From Hankyongella sp964404985 (lineage in GTDB: Bacteria; Pseudomonadota; Alphaproteobacteria; Sphingomonadales; Sphingomonadaceae), in NCBI GenBank assembly GCA_964404985.1, contig CAYOMD010000030.1, forward strand, positions 1 through 28,673: 28,673 nt of DNA, written 5' to 3'. This document shows positions 8,090 through 15,501 of the stretch, piece after piece. The position numbers and the translations under genes were made by a program. Position 1 is the stretch's first letter. The number at the start of each line of letters is the position of its first letter. A model generated the notes under the pieces. It ran no database searches and was not told the DNA's origin. It saw only the letters and a list, made by a program, of their open reading frames with translations.

Positions 8090-9955
8090 TCAATAGCCCT
8101 GGGCTTGGCCGTCCTTGCGGAATTCGGATGCCGCCCGGTAGACTCCGAATGCGCTATCCCACTGGATCGCCTGATAGCCGCCATAAGGCCCGCTCACCAC
8201 CCTCACCTTATGTCCGCGCCGCCTGAGCGCCTCGATGGTCGTGGGGTCAACTCCGGACTCCAGCTCCAGCCGTCCGCCATCGGTCATGCGGCCCTCGGCG
8301 GTCGGTTCGGTCGAGCCGTCGTGGTGGAAGCGCGCGGCGTCCCCCGCCTGCTGCACACCCATGCCGAGATCGATCATGTTCACCAGAATCTGCACATGGC
8401 CTTGCGGCTGCATGGCACCGCCCATCACCCCGAAGCTCAGCCAGGGCTGACCATCCTTGACCACGAAGGCCGGGATGATGGTGTGGAATGGCCGCTTGCC
8501 GGGCGCATAGGCGTTGGCATGGGCCGGGTCGAGCGCAAACTGGGCCCCCCGGTCCTGCAGCATGAAGCCGAGCGGCTTGCCTTTCTCGTCTGCCGGGGCC
8601 AGCCCGGAGCCCATCCCGCGATAGTTGGACTGGATGAGGCTGACCATCATGCCGTCCTTGTCGGCGACCGTCAGATAGATGGTGTCGCCGGTTGCCAGGA
8701 CGGTGGGGTCCGGCGCGATCTCCTGCGCCGCCTTGCCCATGTCGATGCGCTGGCGCTGGGCGGTGCCGTATGCCTTGGAGAGCAACCTATCCAGCGGCGG
8801 CTTGGCGTAGGCCGGATCGGCATAGAAGCGGGCGCGATCCTCGAAGGCCAGCTTCTTGGCTTCGATCATCGCATGCAGGCGGTCCGCCGCACTCATGGCC
8901 TTCAGGTCGAAGCCTTCCAGGATGTTCAGCATCTGGAGCGCCGCGATGCCCTGGCCGTTGGGCGGTAACTCGAAGACGTCGTAACCCCGGTACCGGACCG
9001 AGACCGGGTCAACCCACTCTGAGTGATGTGCTGCAAGATCCGCCTTGGTCAGCGGTCCCTTGATGCGCTTGAAATAGCCGTCGATGACATCAGCGATGCG
9101 GCCCGTGTAGAAAGCGTCGCGCCCGCCCTCGGCAATCTCCCGGTAGGTCTGTGCCAGCGCCGGGTTATGGAAGAGCTCGCCCTCCACCGGCGTTCGGCCA
9201 GCCGGCGCATAGACGCTGCGGGCATTCTCGATCTCTTCGATGATACCGGCGCGGTGCAGCCGCTCGAACAGCAACATGTTGTTGGCCCAATAGCGGGCAA
9301 TCAACTCTGTCACCGGAAAGCCATTATCCGCGTAGGTGATCGCGGGTGCCAGGATGTCCTTCATCGGCAGCTTGCCGAATTTGCCATGCAGCGTGAACCA
9401 GCCGTCTACGGCACCGGGCACGGTCACCGACAGGCTGCCCCAATCAGGGATGCCCTTGTCATCGCCAACCAGCTTCAGAGCCTTCGCCCTGGCCTGCAGT
9501 TGCTCCAGGGTCTGGCCGCGTGGCGATCTGCCCGAGGCGTTGAGACCATGGAGCTTCTGGGTCTTGGGGTCCCAGACCATGGCAAACAGGTCCCCGCCGA
9601 TGCCGTTGCCGGTCGGCTCCATCAGGCCGAGGGCCGCGTTGGCCGCGATAGCGGCGTCCACCGCCGAGCCGCCTGCCTTCAATATGTCGAGTGCGATCTG
9701 GGTTGCCAGCGGCTGGGATGTTGCCGCGATGCCGTTGCGGGCAATGACCGCCGACCGGCTGGCCCACGGCGCGCCGGAATAGCGGTCACCCTGGCCCTTG
9801 AACGGGTTCGGAGCGGCAGGGGCTGGCGGCGGCGCGGGCCGGTCCAGGGGCGGCGGCGGCCTCTCGCCAGGGCGGACTGGCGGTCTCTGGGCGTAGGCCG
9901 CAGTTGCCATGCAGATCAGGGCTGCCGCCATCACCAATACGCCGCGTTTAATCAT
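8090..9955 (-). CDS. ggt: Gamma-glutamyltransferase
   Basis: Periplasmic Ntn-hydrolase that cleaves the gamma-glutamyl bond of glutathione and related compounds and may transfer the glutamyl group. The 621-residue precursor has a signal peptide (MIKRGVLVMAAALICMATA, cleavage near residue 22), then a proline-rich linker (24-50) that is not part of the fold. The large subunit follows. The self-processing nucleophile is Thr425 in GDTIYLTVADKDG, and the small subunit has SNYRGMGSG (443-451) and FGVMGGAMQPQGHVQ. GGGAGG-like GGGAGG sits about 7 bases before the ATG. It begins 32 bases after gloB, so it may be the last gene of the glyoxalase operon. Confidence 0.95.
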   Translation of the reverse strand: MIKRGVLVMAAALICMATAAYAQRPPVRPGERPPPPLDRPAPPPAPAAPNPFKGQGDRYSGAPWASRSAVIARNGIAATSQPLATQIALDILKAGGSAVDAAIAANAALGLMEPTGNGIGGDLFAMVWDPKTQKLHGLNASGRSPRGQTLEQLQARAKALKLVGDDKGIPDWGSLSVTVPGAVDGWFTLHGKFGKLPMKDILAPAITYADNGFPVTELIARYWANNMLLFERLHRAGIIEEIENARSVYAPAGRTPVEGELFHNPALAQTYREIAEGGRDAFYTGRIADVIDGYFKRIKGPLTKADLAAHHSEWVDPVSVRYRGYDVFELPPNGQGIAALQMLNILEGFDLKAMSAADRLHAMIEAKKLAFEDRARFYADPAYAKPPLDRLLSKAYGTAQRQRIDMGKAAQEIAPDPTVLATGDTIYLTVADKDGMMVSLIQSNYRGMGSGLAPADEKGKPLGFMLQDRGAQFALDPAHANAYAPGKRPFHTIIPAFVVKDGQPWLSFGVMGGAMQPQGHVQILVNMIDLGMGVQQAGDAARFHHDGSTEPTAEGRMTDGGRLELESGVDPTTIEALRRRGHKVRVVSGPYGGYQAIQWDSAFGVYRAASEFRKDGQAQGY

Positions 9956-9987
9956 GTGTCAGCCTCCCGTATGAATATGCAGCCGGA

Positions 9988-10713
9988 TTAGAACCGGTCT
10001 TTGGCGGCCCGTCGAGCAGCGAATTCTGCAACCGTCGCAGCGCGCAGGAACGGGTTGGTCGCAAGCTCAAGCGCCAGGGTCGTCGGCACGGTCGGGATGC
10101 CCTCAGCCCGCGCCACCTCCACCGCCGACATCCGCGATGTCAGCGCCGGATTCTCCGGCTCGATGCTGAGCGCAAAGCGCCCATTGCTGAGTGTGTATTC
10201 GTGGGCGCAGTACACCTCGGTCTCCGGCGGCAGGGCGGCCAGCTTGGCCAGCGAGGCAAACATCTGCTCAGGGCTTCCCTCAAACAGACGACCGCAGCCC
10301 ATGGCGAACAGGGTGTCGCCGCAGAACAGCACGCCGGCATCCCCAAAGTGATAGGCGATGTGCCCGGCGGTATGGCCCGGCACGTCGAGCACCTGGCCGA
10401 TCTGCGTCCCGACCGCCACTGTGTCGCCCTGCCCAACGGCGCGGCTGAGCCCCGGGATTTTCCCCGCCTCGCCAGCCGGGCCGATGACCTTGCAGCCGGT
10501 TGCCGCCTGGATCGCCTGGTTTCCGCCGACATGGTCGCCATGCCAGTGGGTGTTCAGGATCAGGCTGATCCGCCAGCCGCGTGCGTCAGCCGCCGCGAGG
10601 ACCGGATCGGCAACCGCCGGGTCGACTACGGCAGTAGCAGCGGATTGCGGATCGTGCGCCAGCCAGACGTAATTGTCCGCCAGCACCGGGATGCGGACAA
10701 CCTCCAGCGCCAT
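9988..10713 (-). CDS. gloB: Hydroxyacylglutathione hydrolase (glyoxalase II)
   Basis: Hydrolyses S-lactoylglutathione to lactate and glutathione, the second step of methylglyoxal detoxification. The 241-residue metallo-beta-lactamase fold protein has the dinuclear metal motif THWHGDHVGG (55-64), further ligands in GHTAGHIAY and the FCGDTLFAMGCGRLFEG block, and the glutathione-contact YCAHEYTLSN near the C-terminal third. The ATG at 10713 shares its first base with the last base of the gloA stop (TAATG), a translational-coupling overlap. A longer in-frame extension upstream only mirrors gloA and is not used. Confidence 0.96.
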   Translation of the reverse strand: MALEVVRIPVLADNYVWLAHDPQSAATAVVDPAVADPVLAAADARGWRISLILNTHWHGDHVGGNQAIQAATGCKVIGPAGEAGKIPGLSRAVGQGDTVAVGTQIGQVLDVPGHTAGHIAYHFGDAGVLFCGDTLFAMGCGRLFEGSPEQMFASLAKLAALPPETEVYCAHEYTLSNGRFALSIEPENPALTSRMSAVEVARAEGIPTVPTTLALELATNPFLRAATVAEFAARRAAKDRF

Positions 10714-11132
10714 TACCAGGCGCCGACGTTCGGCATCGAGGCCCAGGGTTCTGCCGGGGCTTGCGCGCCGCCTTTGTTGAGCAACTCGATCGAGATACCG
10801 TCCGGCGAGCGCACGAACGCCATGCGGCCGCAGCGGGGCGGGCGGTTGATGGTCACGCCCTGGTCCATCAGGTGCTGGCACGTCGCGTACACATCATCCA
10901 CCTCGTAGGCGAGGTGCCCGAAGTTACGCCCGCCGTCGTAGTCCTGGGGGTCCCAGTTGTAGGTGAGTTCCACCTGCGCCGACTCGTCGCCGGGCGCTGC
11001 CAGGAATACCAGGGTGAAACGCCCGTCCTCGTTCTCGATCCGGCGCAGTTCCTTCAGGCCAAGGCCGTCGCAGTAGAACCGCAGCGACTCATCAATGTCC
11101 GTCACGCGGACCATGGTGTGCAGATATTTCAT
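10713..11132 (-). CDS. gloA: Lactoylglutathione lyase (glyoxalase I)
   Basis: Isomerises the hemithioacetal of methylglyoxal and glutathione to S-lactoylglutathione. The 139-residue vicinal-oxygen-chelate protein shows the expected metal ligands: His5 in MKYLHTMVRV, Glu in QVELTYNWDP, His in NFGHLAYEVDD and Glu in GISIELLNKG. The motif FYCDGLGLKELRR is typical. The start at 11132 has GAGGG about 7 bases upstream and gives the standard N-terminus; a longer reading into the gap upstream is not supported. It is directly followed by gloB with a one-base overlap, so both steps of the pathway are made from one transcript. Confidence 0.96.
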   Translation of the reverse strand: MKYLHTMVRVTDIDESLRFYCDGLGLKELRRIENEDGRFTLVFLAAPGDESAQVELTYNWDPQDYDGGRNFGHLAYEVDDVYATCQHLMDQGVTINRPPRCGRMAFVRSPDGISIELLNKGGAQAPAEPWASMPNVGAW

Positions 11133-11169
11133 GCCGAGACCCTCGCAGAATATGTTTCTTTGCGCACAG

Positions 11170-11604
11170 TTATGCGCGCAGGCGGCGGTTTTCAAAAGTC
11201 TCCAGCGTGGAAACAATGGGTTCGGGCAGTGGTGCGGGTCGCCCGCCGACGCCATCCAGATGAACCGATGTCAATTCGATCTCCGCGCGCAGATCCTCCT
11301 GCCCGATGCCATGCAGTTCAAACACTGTGGTCATGCTGGTGCGCCCGATCCGGCTGCACCGCACGCAGATGTCGATGCCCTCGTCCAGCCGCATCGGCTT
11401 GCGGTAATCGACCGTCGTCCGCACGATGTTGAACACCGGCGCATCCGGCGCCGGCTCGTTGGGAACGCCGAGGGCACGCCAATATTCCATCCATCCGATG
11501 TTGGCGTATTGAAGGTAGCGTGGAAAGAACACGATCGCCTGCGCGTCGATCTCGGCGTAGCGCACGCGCCAGGGAAACAGGAAACGGAAGTCGCCGCGCG
11601 CCAT
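11170..11604 (-). CDS. Acyl-CoA thioesterase, hotdog fold (4HBT/YbgC type)
   Basis: The 144-residue protein has the hotdog thioesterase pattern: RVRYAEIDAQAIVFFPRYLQYANIGWMEYWRALG (a stretch from about residue 14), then VDYRKPMRLDEGIDI and a final strand ELTSVHLD. The catalytic aspartate of 4-hydroxybenzoyl-CoA thioesterases corresponds to the D of AEIDAQAIV. It should hydrolyse an acyl-CoA; the substrate cannot be told. Its ATG overlaps the HMG-CoA lyase stop by one base (TGATG), suggesting that both act on CoA thioesters in the same catabolic route. Confidence 0.87.
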   Translation of the reverse strand: MARGDFRFLFPWRVRYAEIDAQAIVFFPRYLQYANIGWMEYWRALGVPNEPAPDAPVFNIVRTTVDYRKPMRLDEGIDICVRCSRIGRTSMTTVFELHGIGQEDLRAEIELTSVHLDGVGGRPAPLPEPIVSTLETFENRRLRA

Positions 11605-12554
11605 CAGTTGACCCCTGAGCCGATGCCGGTCGCATAGCCGCCGGCCCGCGCGACACCGCTGGGCAGCGGTCGCCCCATCACGCCTGCGAACCAGCGGTTG
11701 AGCGCAATCGCCTTGTCGAGGTCGATGCCGGTGGTGACGCCGGAGCGCGCGAACAGGTACACAAGGTCCTCGGTCGCCACATTGCCGGTGGCACCGGGCG
11801 CGAACGGACAGCCGCCCAGCCCGCCCAGACTCGAGTCCAGCACATCGGCACCGGCCTCGAATGCCGCCCAGGCGTTGGCAACACCGGTGTTGCGGGTGTC
11901 ATGAAAATGCGCACGCAGGCGAATGTGTGCCGGCAACACATCCCGCAAGGCGCCCACCAGATCGCGCACCTGCCCCGGCACGGCGACACCGATAGTATCC
12001 GCGATTGCGATCTCCACCGGTTCAGCCTCAGCGATCCGGCATGCGAGATCGATCACCCGCTCAGGCGGCACCGCGCCGTCGAACGGGCAGCCAAAACTGG
12101 TGGAGATCGTGACCTGCGCAATGAGGCCCTCGGTATGGCAGAACCGGACCATCCTGTCCGTCTCGGCCAGTGCTTCTTCGGCGGTCTGGCCCTGGTTGCG
12201 CTGCCCGAACCCGTCGCTCGCCACCATCACGCAGCCGATTTCGTCGACCCCGCGCTTGTTGCCCTCCCGCGTGGCGAGCGCACGCACGACACCGCGCTGG
12301 TTGAGACATAACCCGATGTAGGAAAGGTCTTGCCGGCCGGGCAGGCCGGCGACCACGGCTTCGGCGTCGGCCATCTGCGGGACCTTGCCGGGGTGGACGA
12401 AGCTTGCGACCTCGATGCGCCTTGCGCCCATCTCGATCAGCCCGGCGATCAGCGTCAGCTTGTCTTCGGTCGAGACGACCATCTTCTCGTTCTGCAGGCC
12501 ATCGCGCGGCCCGACTTCGACGATCTGCACTCCATGCGGCGACGTCCGTGTCAT
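11604..12554 (-). CDS. Hydroxymethylglutaryl-CoA lyase
   Basis: Cleaves 3-hydroxy-3-methylglutaryl-CoA to acetyl-CoA and acetoacetate, the last step of leucine catabolism. The 316-residue DRE-TIM-type protein has GPRDGLQNE (15-23) with the catalytic arginine, the metal-binding HFHD (216-219), and the family signature GGLGGCPFAPGATGN (244-258) with active-site Cys249. The start at 12554 has GGGAGG 7 bases upstream; an in-frame start 39 bases earlier would bury that site. No other leucine-catabolism genes are in the window. It heads a minus-strand run with the thioesterase and glyoxalase genes and is divergent from the exonuclease gene. Confidence 0.94.
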   Translation of the reverse strand: MTRTSPHGVQIVEVGPRDGLQNEKMVVSTEDKLTLIAGLIEMGARRIEVASFVHPGKVPQMADAEAVVAGLPGRQDLSYIGLCLNQRGVVRALATREGNKRGVDEIGCVMVASDGFGQRNQGQTAEEALAETDRMVRFCHTEGLIAQVTISTSFGCPFDGAVPPERVIDLACRIAEAEPVEIAIADTIGVAVPGQVRDLVGALRDVLPAHIRLRAHFHDTRNTGVANAWAAFEAGADVLDSSLGGLGGCPFAPGATGNVATEDLVYLFARSGVTTGIDLDKAIALNRWFAGVMGRPLPSGVARAGGYATGIGSGVN

Positions 12555-12638
12555 GGATCGACCTCCCACCCTATTCTGCCTGCTTGGCGGCACGGGCGCG
12601 CCTTGTCAAACCGGGGTGCAGGCGTCTATGGCTCTTGG

Positions 12639-13253
12639 ATGACAGTTCATCTTCACGAGGGCGATCTGCCCGGCGACGTGTTCGCCCCCGGTGCCATTGC
12701 CGTCGATACCGAGACCCTGGGCCTCAACCCCCTGCGCGACCGCCTGTGCGTGGTCCAGCTCTCCGATGGCCACGGCGACGAGCATCTTGTGCGGTTTCGC
12801 GCTGGCCACTACGCTGCCCCCAACCTGGTGCGCCTGCTGGGTGACCCGGCACGCCTGAAGATCTTCCACTTCGGCCGCTTCGATATCGCGGTGCTGAAGC
12901 ACTATCTCGCTGTGGATGTGGCGCCGGTCTACTGCACCAAGATCGCCTCTCGCCTGATACGCACCTACACCGACCGGCACGGCCTCAAGGACCTGGCCAA
13001 GGAGACGATCGGTGTTGACTTGTCCAAACAGCAGCAATCCTCGGACTGGGGGAGCGAGACCCTGAGCGACGCCCAGAAGGACTATGCCGCTTCCGACGTG
13101 CGCTACCTGCACCAGATCAAGGCCGTGCTGGACGAGCGTCTGGCGCGCGAGAACCGCACCGCCCTTGCGCAATCCCTCTTCGACTTCCTGCCGACCCGCG
13201 CCCAGCTTGACCTGCTGGGCTGGCCGGAGGTCGATCTCTTCGCGCACAGTTGA
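12639..13253 (+). CDS. RNase D-like 3'-5' exonuclease (DEDDy)
   Basis: The 204-residue protein is a single DEDDy exonuclease domain, shorter than E. coli RNase D because the C-terminal HRDC domains are missing; such short forms are common in Alphaproteobacteria. Motifs are Exo I VDTETLGLN (Asp23, Glu25), Exo II KIFHFGRFDIAVL (Asp82) and Exo III YAASDVRYL (Tyr149, Asp153). It probably trims RNA 3' ends. The start at 12639 gives the usual MTVHLHEGDLP beginning. A five-codon frame (ATG GCT CTT GGA TGA) overlaps that ATG, possibly by chance. It is followed immediately by lptC, a linkage common in this class. Confidence 0.9.
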   Translation: MTVHLHEGDLPGDVFAPGAIAVDTETLGLNPLRDRLCVVQLSDGHGDEHLVRFRAGHYAAPNLVRLLGDPARLKIFHFGRFDIAVLKHYLAVDVAPVYCTKIASRLIRTYTDRHGLKDLAKETIGVDLSKQQQSSDWGSETLSDAQKDYAASDVRYLHQIKAVLDERLARENRTALAQSLFDFLPTRAQLDLLGWPEVDLFAHS

Positions 13254-13273
13254 GGGCCGTGGTCGGGTCGCGC

Positions 13274-13888
13274 ATGAGCGAGCGGGAGACCGGTGCTGTC
13301 GGCAGCTCCGGCTTTGACCGCTTCGTGGCGATCATGCGCGAGGCCCTGCCGACCGCGGCGGTCGCACTGCTGCTGGCGATCATCGCCTATCCGCTGGTGA
13401 ACCCCAAGGAGCTCTCCTTCCTGCTCTCGAAGGATCAGGCCCCGTCCAGCCCGGACCGCATGCTGATGGAAAGCCCGCGCTATCGCGGGTTCGACGCCAA
13501 GGGCCGCCCGTTCGAGTTGCGCGCCGCGCGCGCGCGCCAGCGCACCTCCACCTCACCGGATGTCGAGCTGACGACCATCGCCGCCCGGCTGACGCTTGCC
13601 CAAGGCCCGGCCGAAATCCGCGCTGACTCCGGCATCTACAACCTGGAAAGCCAGGAGCTGCGCGCCAACGGCCGCGTGGTCTTCCAGGCACCGCAAGGCT
13701 ACATGATTGCCGCCCGCGACGTGACCGCGCAGGTCGACACCCAGCAGGTGGCCGGGCGCAACAGCATCGAGGGCACCGGCCCGCTGGGGCGCTTTTCCGC
13801 CCAGCAGTTCAGCCTGGATTTGCCGGCCGAGAAACTGGTGCTGACGGGACGCGCCCGGATGCGTATAACGCCGCAGAGGCGTCCATGA
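13274..13888 (+). CDS. lptC: LPS export protein LptC
   Basis: Inner-membrane, periplasm-facing part of the lipopolysaccharide transport bridge that receives LPS from LptB2FG and hands it to LptA. From ATG 13274 the product is 204 residues, with one N-terminal membrane segment (about 27-46, PTAAVALLLAIIAYPLV) and a periplasmic beta-jellyroll containing SPRYRGFDAKGRPFELRA and SGIYNLESQELRANGRVVF. TTG 13250 (overlapping the exonuclease stop) and GTG 13259 are alternative starts; none has a convincing ribosome-binding site. The stop overlaps the lptA start by four bases (ATGA). Confidence 0.9.
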   Translation: MSERETGAVGSSGFDRFVAIMREALPTAAVALLLAIIAYPLVNPKELSFLLSKDQAPSSPDRMLMESPRYRGFDAKGRPFELRAARARQRTSTSPDVELTTIAARLTLAQGPAEIRADSGIYNLESQELRANGRVVFQAPQGYMIAARDVTAQVDTQQVAGRNSIEGTGPLGRFSAQQFSLDLPAEKLVLTGRARMRITPQRRP

Positions 13889-14448
13889 GGAACAGAATGA
13901 TGATCAAGCGCGGCCTGTGCGTATCGCTTGCCGGTGCGGTGCTGGTGCTGGCGGCAGCGCCACTGGCAGCGCAGAGTTTTTCCAGCCTGAAGAACCACGA
14001 CACCAACGCACCGCTCGACGTCGACGCCGAGCGCATCGAGGTGCGGGACCGGGAGCAGATCGCGGTGTTCAGCGGCAATGTGAAGGTCGTGCAGGGCGAC
14101 CTGACCCTGACCGCCGACGAGATCCGCGTCTATTATCAGCGCAGCGGGGACAGCAACCCGACCATCGAGCGGCTGGACGCGACCGGCGACGTCCGGCTGG
14201 TCTCGCCGACCGACAAGGCCCGCGCACAAAACGGCGTCTATGACGTCGAGGAGCGCACCATCACCATGACCGGAGCCGTGGAACTCCAGCGCCGCGCAGA
14301 CACGCTGAAGGGCCAGCGGCTGCAGGTGAACCTGACCTCCGGTGCAGCCACCCTGGATGGTGCGCCGCCGCGCGGCACCGAGCCGGCAATTCGCGTGACC
14401 GGCCGCTTCACCGTGCCGCCCAAGCAGAGCGAGCCGCAAAGCCGCTGA
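13885..14448 (+). CDS. lptA: LPS export periplasmic protein LptA
   Basis: The 187-residue protein has a signal peptide (hydrophobic LCVSLAGAVLVLAAAPLAAQ, cleavage near residue 30) followed by an OstA-type beta-jellyroll. Features include PLDVDAERIEVRDREQIAVFSG, then GNVKVVQGDLTLTADEIRVYY and GVYDVEERTITMTGAVEL. It forms the periplasmic bridge carrying LPS to LptD. The first ATG overlaps lptC (ATGA); an ATG at 13897 has GAGG at better distance and would remove four residues from the signal peptide. lptB does not follow; a palindromic repeat and a DUF1428 gene come instead. Confidence 0.92.
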   Translation: MRNRMMIKRGLCVSLAGAVLVLAAAPLAAQSFSSLKNHDTNAPLDVDAERIEVRDREQIAVFSGNVKVVQGDLTLTADEIRVYYQRSGDSNPTIERLDATGDVRLVSPTDKARAQNGVYDVEERTITMTGAVELQRRADTLKGQRLQVNLTSGAATLDGAPPRGTEPAIRVTGRFTVPPKQSEPQSR

Positions 14449-14454
14449 GCCCCC

Positions 14455-14505
14455 TTCTCTCCCCTCCCGTACGCGGGAGGGGTGGTGCGGAGCACGGGGG
14501 TGGGC
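14455..14505. repeat. Dispersed palindromic repeat, copy 1
   Basis: The stretch holds CCCCTCCCG-tacg-CGGGAGGGG (14461-14482), a perfect 9-bp stem, followed by GTGC-gga-GCAC and GGGGTGGGC. The same unit recurs inverted near 24606-24657, so it is a dispersed repeat. The hairpin begins 12 bases after the lptA stop and could stall or stabilise the lptA transcript end, but there is no T-run. Units of this look are common between genes in Alphaproteobacteria. Confidence 0.8.
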
Positions 14506-14578
14506 ACCCTGTCGTTCCCGGCTTCACCGGCTGCCCCTGCCGGTATATGCTACGGGCAGAACCAAAGAGGAGGGAACC

Positions 14579-14941
14579 ATGGCCTACGTAGACGGATTTG
14601 TCGTGCCAGTGCCGAAGGACAAGCGGGAGTTATACGCACAAAAGGCCGCTGAGGCCGCCCAGGTCTGGAAGGACCATGGCGCACTGCAGGTGGTCGAGTG
14701 TTTCAGCGAGGATGTGCCCCACGGCAAGCTGACCGACTTCTACCGTGCCGTGCAGGCGGAGGAACACGAAGGCGTGGTGTTTTCCTGGGTGGTCTGGCCC
14801 TCGAAAGAGGCGCGCGACACCGGCAACAAGAAGATCATGGAAGACCCGCGCATGCAGAACACCGCAGACATGCCGTTCGACGGCAAACGCCTCATCTGGG
14901 GCGGCTTCGACGTCATCAGCACCACCGATGACCTGGGGTGA
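14579..14941 (+). CDS. DUF1428 family protein
   Basis: A 120-residue cytoplasmic protein of the DUF1428 (YbaA-like) family, which has a dimeric alpha-beta-barrel fold. It shows MAYVDGFVVPVPKDKREL, AAQVWKDHGALQVVEC, VVWPSKEARDTGNKK and DMPFDGKRLIWGGFDV in the family order and at normal length. The function is unknown. A strong GAGGAGGG stands about 6 bases before the ATG. It has its own gap upstream and is followed by the repeat island, so it is probably expressed alone. Confidence 0.92.
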   Translation: MAYVDGFVVPVPKDKRELYAQKAAEAAQVWKDHGALQVVECFSEDVPHGKLTDFYRAVQAEEHEGVVFSWVVWPSKEARDTGNKKIMEDPRMQNTADMPFDGKRLIWGGFDVISTTDDLG

Positions 14942-14950
14942 CAGGGCGGG

Positions 14951-14966
14951 GTAACCACGTGGGTAC
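14951..14966. other. Near-perfect 16-bp palindrome centred on CACGTG
   Basis: GTAACCACGTGGGTAC lies 9 bases past the DUF1428 stop codon. Fourteen of sixteen bases fit the palindrome. It could be a protein-binding site or part of an RNA hairpin at the transcript end; there is no T-run. No second copy was noticed. Confidence 0.3.
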
Positions 14967-14983
14967 ACGGGCCAAAATCAATA

Positions 14984-15104
14984 CCATTAAGGGGTTATCG
15001 CACCTGGCACTGAAATTCTAAAGACGCAGCACTGGCCGCCAAGAGTGACTAATGTGCGTGTCACCGTAATTCGCACCGTAATTCGTGTCCCGTAATTCGT
15101 AATT
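14984..15104. repeat. Repeat zone A: right-hand remnant of the RAYT-derived element plus four CCGTAATT units
   Basis: This is a decayed right half of the element seen complete at 15492-15735. It has AAAGACGCAGCACTGGCC (15020s), then AGAGTGACTAATGTGCGTGTCACCGTAATTC-like sequence ending at 15072. Truncated units follow at 15076-15084, 15090-15098 and 15098-15104. The first 22 bases (ATTAAGGGGTTATCGCACCT core) are identical to 15734-15755. The last unit ends just before the GAGGAA ribosome-binding site of the next gene. Confidence 0.8.
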
Positions 15105-15119
15105 GCCGAGGAACTGACG

Positions 15120-15365
15120 ATGGCTCAAGAAAAACGCCTTAGCCGCCGATGGAAACGGACAGTTTGGCACCTTATACTTGTGGATATCGTGGCTGCAGGT
15201 GTTGTAATTAGCTTGGCCATCAAGCGATTTCAGGAAAACAATGGCCCCAGTTTTTTTGTACTATTTTTAATTTTTATTGCACTGATCGCAGTAAACATCG
15301 CATTTTACACGATCTCTCGATCAATAAGAGATAATATTAGTAGGAGATATGGCGAATTACGGTGA
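15120..15365 (+). CDS. Small two-pass membrane protein of unknown function (island passenger 1)
   Basis: The 81-residue product has a basic start (MAQEKRLSRRWKR), a membrane segment (about 15-33), a short polar loop and a second membrane segment (about 44-65), then a basic tail. I do not recognise a family. GAGGAA about 7 bases before the ATG supports the start. The DNA is clearly AT-richer than the flanking genes, including long T-runs. The last four codons and the stop lie inside the first repeat unit of zone B (GGC-GAA-TTA-CGG-TGA), so the repeat supplies the C-terminus ELR and the stop. The gene may therefore be a truncated form of a longer one. Confidence 0.6.
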   Translation: MAQEKRLSRRWKRTVWHLILVDIVAAGVVISLAIKRFQENNGPSFFVLFLIFIALIAVNIAFYTISRSIRDNISRRYGELR

Positions 15366-15501
15366 CACGAATTACGGTGACACGCGAATTACGGCCGAAT
15401 TACGGTGATACGCACATGAATTACGGTGACACGAATTACGGTGAGAATTACGGTGGAATTACGGTGCGAATTACGGTGACACGGAATTACGGGAATTACG
15501 G
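15354..15501. repeat. Repeat zone B: eleven GAATTACGG units
   Basis: GAATTACGG occurs at 15354, 15369, 15386, 15397, 15418, 15433, 15445, 15456, 15468, 15484 and 15493, all on the plus strand, with spacings of 9 to 21 bases. Most are followed by part of TGACACG. Every unit looks like a truncated copy of the left end of the element that begins at 15492. There are no unique spacers, and the spacing is irregular. Confidence 0.92.

Noticed and set aside
10714..10881. N-terminal extension of gloB
   Set aside because: The upstream in-frame codons are an out-of-frame copy of gloA coding sequence; the TAATG overlap and family N-terminus fix the start at 10713.
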